Below are positions 58,510-64,000 of a stretch of 64,000 nt of DNA, piece by piece. Location: positions 5,243,539 through 5,307,538 of the forward strand of contig NC_133483.1 of assembly GCF_025370935.1 (NCBI RefSeq), in the 5' to 3' direction. The translations under genes were made by a program, and so were the position numbers. Numbering within the stretch: position 1 is the stretch's first letter; every line of letters begins with the position of its first letter. A model generated the notes under the pieces. The model saw only the letters and a program-made list of their open reading frames with translations, made no database searches and had not been told where the DNA came from. The DNA is from Choristoneura fumiferana. Lineage: Eukaryota > Arthropoda > Insecta > Lepidoptera > Tortricidae.

Positions 58510-58925
58510 ACGGTCCTTGACTGTTGGCCTCTTGGAGAGGCTGAGAGTCGCGCAACGAGCTGTGGAAAGAGCTACGGTTGGAGTTTCTTTGCGCGATAGA
58601 ATCCGGAATACGGAAATTCGACGAAGAACTAAAGGCGACATAGCTCGAAGAAGTTGAAGTGACAATGGGCGAGCCTTATCGCTTGAAGAACATCTGTTGG
58701 AGGCGAAAAATCCTCGAGTACCGACCACGAACCGGAAGACGAACTATTGGCACTTGGCAGACCTTCCACCGGATGGACTGACGACATCGTGAGAGTTGCG
58801 GGCAACCGGTGGATAGAGGCGAGTTGTCGTTTATTGTGGCGTTACTTTAGTTCTTAGGGGTTCGTTACTTTGTTCCTTAGTTCAGCAGTAGCTGTTTTCT
58901 GGCGAATGATGATGATTGAGTAAAG
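58510..58925 (+). mobile_element. RTE-type LINE C-terminus, decayed
   Basis: LERLRVAQRAVERATVGVSL, then RDRIRNTEIRRRTKGDIARR, stop, then frameshifted remains of the GRPxTRWxDD region and an ATGATGATGATTGA tail. It overlaps the segment type of the 6331 relic. Confidence 0.78.
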
Positions 58926-58992
58926 TACCATTTGTAAAACTTATTTACCATTTCAGAAATCTAACTATATTGCGCGTTTGCAGTCCAGTCGA

Positions 58993-59672
58993 ATAAAAAA
59001 AAACCGGCCAAGAGCGTGTCGGACACGCCCAAGATAGGGTTCCGTAGAGATTACGAAAAAAATCATGTAATATTATGTGCGTTATAACACAATTAAAACA
59101 CTTACTACAGTCTACAGTCTTAAAATCTATTACCACGTATCTTCACGGCACTTACGTCCTTTTGTTGAGAAGAGCAGTTTTTCGGCAATAACTCAAAAAC
59201 GGTACCTATATCCGATCATGTTGAAACCAATTTTCGTTGAAAGTATTTATTAAGCGTTACCTTCCATATTTTTTTGGACAAACGGTTTACAAGATAGAGG
59301 GGGGGCACAATTTTTGCTACTTTGGGAGCGATTATTTCCGGAAATCTTCACTTAATCAAAAATGTTTTTGAGAAACCTGTACAAGTGTAAGTTTTCGGTT
59401 ACAAAATACGTCTCGACCGCGTTCGCGTTAAAATCTCAATTTATTGCGATGTTTGTGTTTCCATACAAATTGAGATTTTAACGCGAACGCGATCGAGAAG
59501 TATTTTGTAGCCGAAAACATACACTAGGGCACTGTACTCCAATTTTCATTGATATACATCTTGTAGTTTTCGAGTATAATGCCTGTGACATACGAACGGA
59601 CAGACAGACAGACAGACGGACTTGACGAAACTATAAGGGTTCCGTTTTTGCCATTTTGGCTCCGGAATCCTA
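58993..59672 (-). mobile_element. Family A variant with a long internal hairpin (copy 7)
   Basis: Starts CCGGCCAAGAGCGTGTCGGA and ends GCCATTTTGGCTCCGGAATC with GACAGACAGACAGACAGACG, but the centre (59160-59560) is unlike copies 1-6 and has its own hairpin at 59391-59518. Confidence 0.65.
59391..59518. repeat. Long hairpin, 52-bp arms
   Basis: The left arm 59391-59442 begins GTTTTCGGTTACAAAATACG; the right arm 59467-59518 is its inverse with 49 of 52 matching. The loop is 24 nt. Confidence 0.88.
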
Positions 59673-61289
59673 AAAAATTATTTGAACCTATGCATTTTTT
59701 CGTTTATTGCGCGTGTCTAGAAACGTAATCAAATTTAAAATTTGCTTTTTACGGTTCCGTAGGTGCTCTCATGGAAATTTCACTTATGAATTTCTACTAC
59801 ATAACTAAAGAAAGGAAAGGAAATAAAAGAGCGGAACTTCGCCTACGAATTTAAAGCAATCTCATGCACGAGATCGCGCGAAAACGCAGTTCTTCATTTT
59901 ATTATTACTTTCACGTGAAATTGTTCTATGTTTGATAGTTCGCAATTTAGAAAACGGCTAAATGCGCCACCGAGGGTTCATACAGTCGGAGGCAAAAGGC
60001 AAAAATATTATGTACGTATACGCCACAAAGTAAAAATAAAATCAAACTGACTACCTATTTAAGTTCATAGTGTATACAAACAAATGTGTGTTGACAAACA
60101 AATTACAAAGTTTTTTTTTCTCTTAAACTGTTTGTTTTTTTGCAGTAGATATGTAGGTACTTATCACGTCAGGTCTGAGATTTTCAAGTTTAAAGATTAT
60201 GGAGATAGAATGAACGCAATTTTTTATTATTATTTTTTAACTGAAGAGCATTTATTCAGTAAATAGTACATTTCATTTTGTTTTTATAATATTTGTTGTT
60301 GTAGTGGAATAGAAATACACGTGTGTAAATTTCTGCTTTTCTATCTACCTATTACGGTTCTCGCATCGTGCGAAGAATCCTCAAACATAACTAGTCAAAA
60401 TACTCTAATTCAGCCAGGAACAAGGATGTGATTTAGAATTCTAATTTAATTTGCCAACGAAAGCGGCTGCAAACGCTTTCCATAAAATGCAAGTCTCTGG
60501 TGTCCGGCGTTAATTTAGAGCCAAGTAAATAAATATCTATATTTTATTTAAGGAACAAATTTAGGAGATACCGAAGCATTTGCAAGGAGTAGCTCCCATA
60601 GGGACGGCTTTAAAGTATTGAATACCTACGCGGGTTTTTATCTCGTTACATCTTATTAAGTCCATTTATAAAGCGAGAAAGGGTATTTCGTTAATGCAGG
60701 CATTGCGTAATCAAGTTAAAATGTTTCGTAATGTGTTTGTGACCGTAGGTAGGTATCTTAATTAACTGACGTGTAGTCATTATTATGAGTATAACGGACG
60801 CACAGAAGTAAGCAATAAGAAGAATAGAAATCCCATTGTGTTAAGTATATATTTTATTACTGTTTACCCGCGTAAACCAGGAGTTGAATTGAAATTCCGA
60901 GATTTCACTTAAGTCCTATGGAAACGCCCATAATTTATATCGTAGACTACCTACATTGGCGTTGGATTATAAAATTAACACTGTGCAAGTATTTGGGATG
61001 GTGAACAATTTTTTGAATTTGCATCCTCTATGCTGTCGGTGGCTGATTGGCGCAAGTCCTTTGCCGCGCGCCTTCGATCGTAAAATAGGCGGCAGTCGGC
61101 GACACTTAAAAAAAAACTAAGTAAATAGTTTTGTGTGTAAATAGTAACAAACTTTATACGCCTTAAAACTAGCTAGTGAAGTGGCGGTGCGGAATATTGT
61201 GGCTTTACGGACTTTAGCGAGCGTCATACATCGAAGTCGGCTTATTTGGGGTATGTTTTTCATGAATTGTTCTCTAGATTATGTCTAGA
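59673..61289. other. Intergenic DNA, nothing recognised
   Basis: No coding or repeat signal apart from short T and A runs. Confidence 0.35.
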
Positions 61290-61299
61290 GCACAGAAGA

Positions 61300-61341
61300 G
61301 CAAATAAGCCACGGCTTGGGAACTTCACACACACCATTGAA
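61300..61341 (-). mobile_element. Family B SINE-like end, cut by the gap
   Basis: GGCTTGGGAACTTCACACAC, then ACCATTGAA and Ns. Matches 58340-58403 with a small deletion. Confidence 0.6.
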
Positions 61342-61441
61342 NNNNNNNNNNNNNNNNNNNNNNNNNNNNNNNNNNNNNNNNNNNNNNNNNNNNNNNNNNN
61401 NNNNNNNNNNNNNNNNNNNNNNNNNNNNNNNNNNNNNNNNN
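61342..61441. other. Assembly gap, 100 Ns
   Basis: Exactly 100 Ns, the usual placeholder for a scaffold gap of unknown size. Both sides are repeats. The open frame spanning it is an artefact. Confidence 0.98.
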
Positions 61442-61924
61442 GGAAGATTCCGTATAAAAATACGAAATCCTTAGAAAATATTACTTATTTTTTCGTTATA
61501 ACTATGGAACCCTATCTTGTTCGTGTCTGACACGCTCTTGGCCGGTTTTTGTAAATATGTTTCTTCTTTTTTTTTTGTCATGTTGTGTTGGCTGAATAAC
61601 ATATTTCTGCTCTATTTTATCGGGTAGTAGCATACTCAAACTTTATTGCCCTTATTGCATTTTATTATATTATAATATAAGAAAGAAAGAAAGAATAAAT
61701 TTATTGCCTAAATTCGGCACATCACAAAAAATTACAATTCAAATAAGACAACCTTATACTCGAACCTTACATAGAATCAGAAATGATGTTAATCATGTTA
61801 ATTGATTGTAATTGCGACTTTGTTGGTTATGTTTGATGTCATTGTTACAATGTAAGTTTTATTGTACGTTTGTGCCCAAAACATAAATAAATAAATATGT
61901 TTATCTGCAGTAGAACTAAGGTTA

Positions 61925-62205
61925 GGTACCGACATAGCCCGAAGAATTGCGAAACTGAAGTAGCAGTGGGCGGGGCACATTGCTCGCAGGACTGATGGCC
62001 GATGGGTCAGAAGGTTCTCGAATGGCGTCCGCGGACCGGGAGACGAGCTGTTGGTAGGCCTACAATAAGATGGAGCAACGACCTGGTTAAGATCGCGGGA
62101 TCGCGTTGGATGCGGAAAGCACACGACCGGTCTGAATGGAGAGCCTTGGGGAGGCCTATGTCCAGCAGTGGACGTCTTTCGGCTGACACGATGAAGATGA
62201 TGAAC
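61925..62205 (+). mobile_element. RTE-type LINE 3' end, copy in the duplicated segment
   Basis: Same as 48483-48770, with two 1-nt losses in G-runs that shift the frame, so the 108-codon frame at 62002-62328 here is produced by those losses. Not a separate insertion. Confidence 0.8.
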
Positions 62206-62349
62206 CTTACATACTCTTATATACTAAATAAGAAGAATGAAAAGAAACATTGTGCCGAAAGAAGCAAAAAGGGCCATACTCAACGTGTTGCCACGGCAAG
62301 CTGCAGCGCTGGTTTTAATTTTAATTAAATGAATTAATTATTAATTAAT

Positions 62350-62554
62350 ATTATAAATGCGAAAGTGCCTGTGTTTGTGTGTTTGTATGTTTGTGTGTAT
62401 GTTTGTCCGTCTTTTACGTTGAAACGGAGCGACGGATCGACTTAATTTTTGGCATAGAGATAGTTTATGGGCCAGAGAGTGACATAGGTTACATTTTATC
62501 CCGGAAAAATGCACAGATCCCGAGGGAGGAAAGCCGCGGACAAAAGCTAGTACT
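62350..62554 (+). mobile_element. Helitron-like repeat, copy in the duplicated segment
   Basis: ATTATAAATGCGAAAGTGCC to GCCGCGGACAAAAGCTAGT; corresponds to 48920-49126. Confidence 0.6.
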
Positions 62555-64000
62555 TAAATAAATATGGAGCCAGTATTGATCCGATTATGTACTTTCAGAC
62601 CTCTTCTCTGTACCTATTACCTAAACATAGCACAGTCGGTAGGATACGATTTACAGGTAAACATTGCACTTCAATACCTTAGAATTCATGCGAAGAAAAA
62701 CCTACTTTTATCCCATCCAATTCCTCCATATTCTCCACGATATAAACAAGACTATATTCAATATGAAATTCGCAAAATACTATCTGCATTTAGGTATATT
62801 TTGTACTGACGCTTTATAAACTCCAGTCTTAAAGGCGGCCGTTCGATAGGAGCTAAACAGCGAGGCAGCTGCATCGTTGCAATTTTAATCCCGCCATATA
62901 GCAACCGACAAGACGGCCGACGGCTTGGCGTGGAACATACGGCTAAAAAATACAATACAGTATAAAATAAATACTTTCATTACTGCAGCTAGGAAAATTA
63001 AACTAGAAAATTAAATATCTGGATGAACACTGTGTTGAAGTTGCGGACAGGCAGACAGACAGACAGGTCGCCCTATAATGCCATTTATCAAGTTAAGACG
63101 AATTAATTGAATCATGCGCAATAAGTGTAACGCACATTCACATCTCTTCTGACAATCTGCTACGCAGCTGCTACGAAAGCTACGAACCTACTAAGTTGCT
63201 AGTGCTACGAAAGATCGAGCTACGCTTGAGGCATAAGCTTGAGGTCTACGATCTAACAAGCTTTGTCCTATATAAAACGTGCACTCAGAGATGACAATTA
63301 AAATAGGTATTATTTTTATTAACTACAATTACAATACAATGACTCTTTATTGTACACCACAATAGTAAACGATACAGAAAACAGGTACACAGAGAGAAAA
63401 TTACAAGGCCTTATCTGTTCCAGGCAACCTTTTCCAACAGAAAGAAGTAAGGTCATCAGAAGATTAGAACAATTAAACAAAAATATAATAAAAGTAACCG
63501 TACATATAATACGTATTCGTCTAAAACAAAATATCAACAGTTGGATACATAGCAACATATAATTAGACTAGGTATGTAATAGCTAGTTATACTACGAGTA
63601 GGTATAGGTTTGTATAATTATGAATTCTAATGTAACATTATTATTATAACGTGACTTAAGTATCAAAACAATCTAAATATGTTTTACCGTGTTGAAATTC
63701 AAAGTGGCTTATTACTTTTCAGTATTAGATATTTCTGTAAAAAACTCTCATAGCAAGTAAGTAACTAAATTAACTCACTTTACTCAATCTCAAGACTTGA
63801 CTAGCCCCTGCCATTAATTCAATTTAATCTCCCCGGAACGACTAGCTATAAACTTCTTTTGTTTTACACTGCGCTCACTAGTTTAATTCTGGTCCACTAT
63901 TTCACGCGCGTCGACAAAATAAACGCCATGTTTTATGCGTTTACTTCGCCCTGCAGCGTAAATACTGGTTATTGAGTTAGGTTAGGGCAGGTGAGGTCTG

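Larger units (their letters stand above)
61442..64000 (+). repeat. Segment duplicated after the N gap, copy 2
   Basis: Near-identical to 47994-50576 and running off the window end. In the first 800 nt there are many 1-nt losses, often in homopolymers (for example GATGGGTCAG for GATGGGGTCAG). It contains the end of family A (61442-61553), an RTE tail (61925-62205), a Helitron-like end (62350-62554) and family E (63330-63495). Confidence 0.9.

Noticed and set aside
59391..59518. MicroRNA precursor
   Set aside because: The stem is longer and more perfect than a typical animal pre-miRNA and lies in a repeat; reported as a hairpin instead.
61246..61530. 94-codon open frame across the gap
   Set aside because: A third of it is Ns; both sides are repeats.
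62002..62328. 108-codon protein ending in SSSGRLSADTMKMMN
   Set aside because: RTE tail frame altered by 1-nt losses in G-runs near the assembly gap; the first copy at 48483 reads the normal EAYVQQWTSFG end.

Overview
The window looks like moth or butterfly (Lepidoptera) nuclear DNA. It is AT-rich, has short exons with GT-AG introns, and is packed with dispersed repeats of the kinds I know from lepidopteran genomes: MITEs carrying GTCT/GTCC microsatellites, Helitron-like fragments ending in CTAGT, tRNA-headed SINEs, and RTE and jockey-type LINE 3' ends. There are no operons, no bacterial features, and no rRNA or tRNA gene I would call functional. The order is inferred from repeat and protein character, and the species is not determined.

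Only one convincing host gene is present. A ten-exon gene on the + strand (4135-14542) encodes a 537-residue, twelve-helix major facilitator transporter of the insect SV2-like / organic solute transporter type. All nine junctions are GT-AG and keep one reading frame, an in-frame stop lies just before the start codon, and the family motifs GYLADTRGR, ESPKF and ELFPTYMR are in the expected places. Its introns carry a (GTCY)n MITE, a SINE, an RTE relic, a GC-rich 421-bp MITE, a large GGGTYACAGTGG inverted-repeat region, a foldback element and another RTE tail.

From 14.6 kb to the end I find no further host gene that can be supported. The DNA is intergenic or part of a very long intron. It is a mosaic of repeats: Helitron-like pieces (15.3, 16.4, 49.0 kb), LINE tails (17.3, 32.7, 44.6, 58.5 kb), tRNA-SINEs (18.3, 37.5, 46.0, 50.8, 55.4 kb), TA-flanked MITEs (24.8, 29.0, 29.9 and 30.0 kb), a hAT-type MITE with an 8-bp target duplication (28.06 kb), and nine copies or fragments of the (GTCY)n MITE family. 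One copy of that family is split by a solo LTR (47.07-47.85 kb) and another by a foldback element (51.1-51.6 kb).

The end of the window is an assembly problem. A 100-N gap (61342-61441) is followed by 2.56 kb that repeats 47994-50576 almost exactly, with many single-base deletions close to the gap. This suggests a misplaced or haplotypic contig rather than a real duplication.

I did not find a new multi-gene system. The items most likely to be undescribed are a 2.4-kb region bounded by ~34-bp inverted repeats and seeded with a repeated CACTTGYWCCARTATAC motif (23.27-25.67 kb), a 280-bp unit duplicated at 46.1 and 55.9 kb, and the nested and abutting mobile-element insertions, several of which give a relative order of events.
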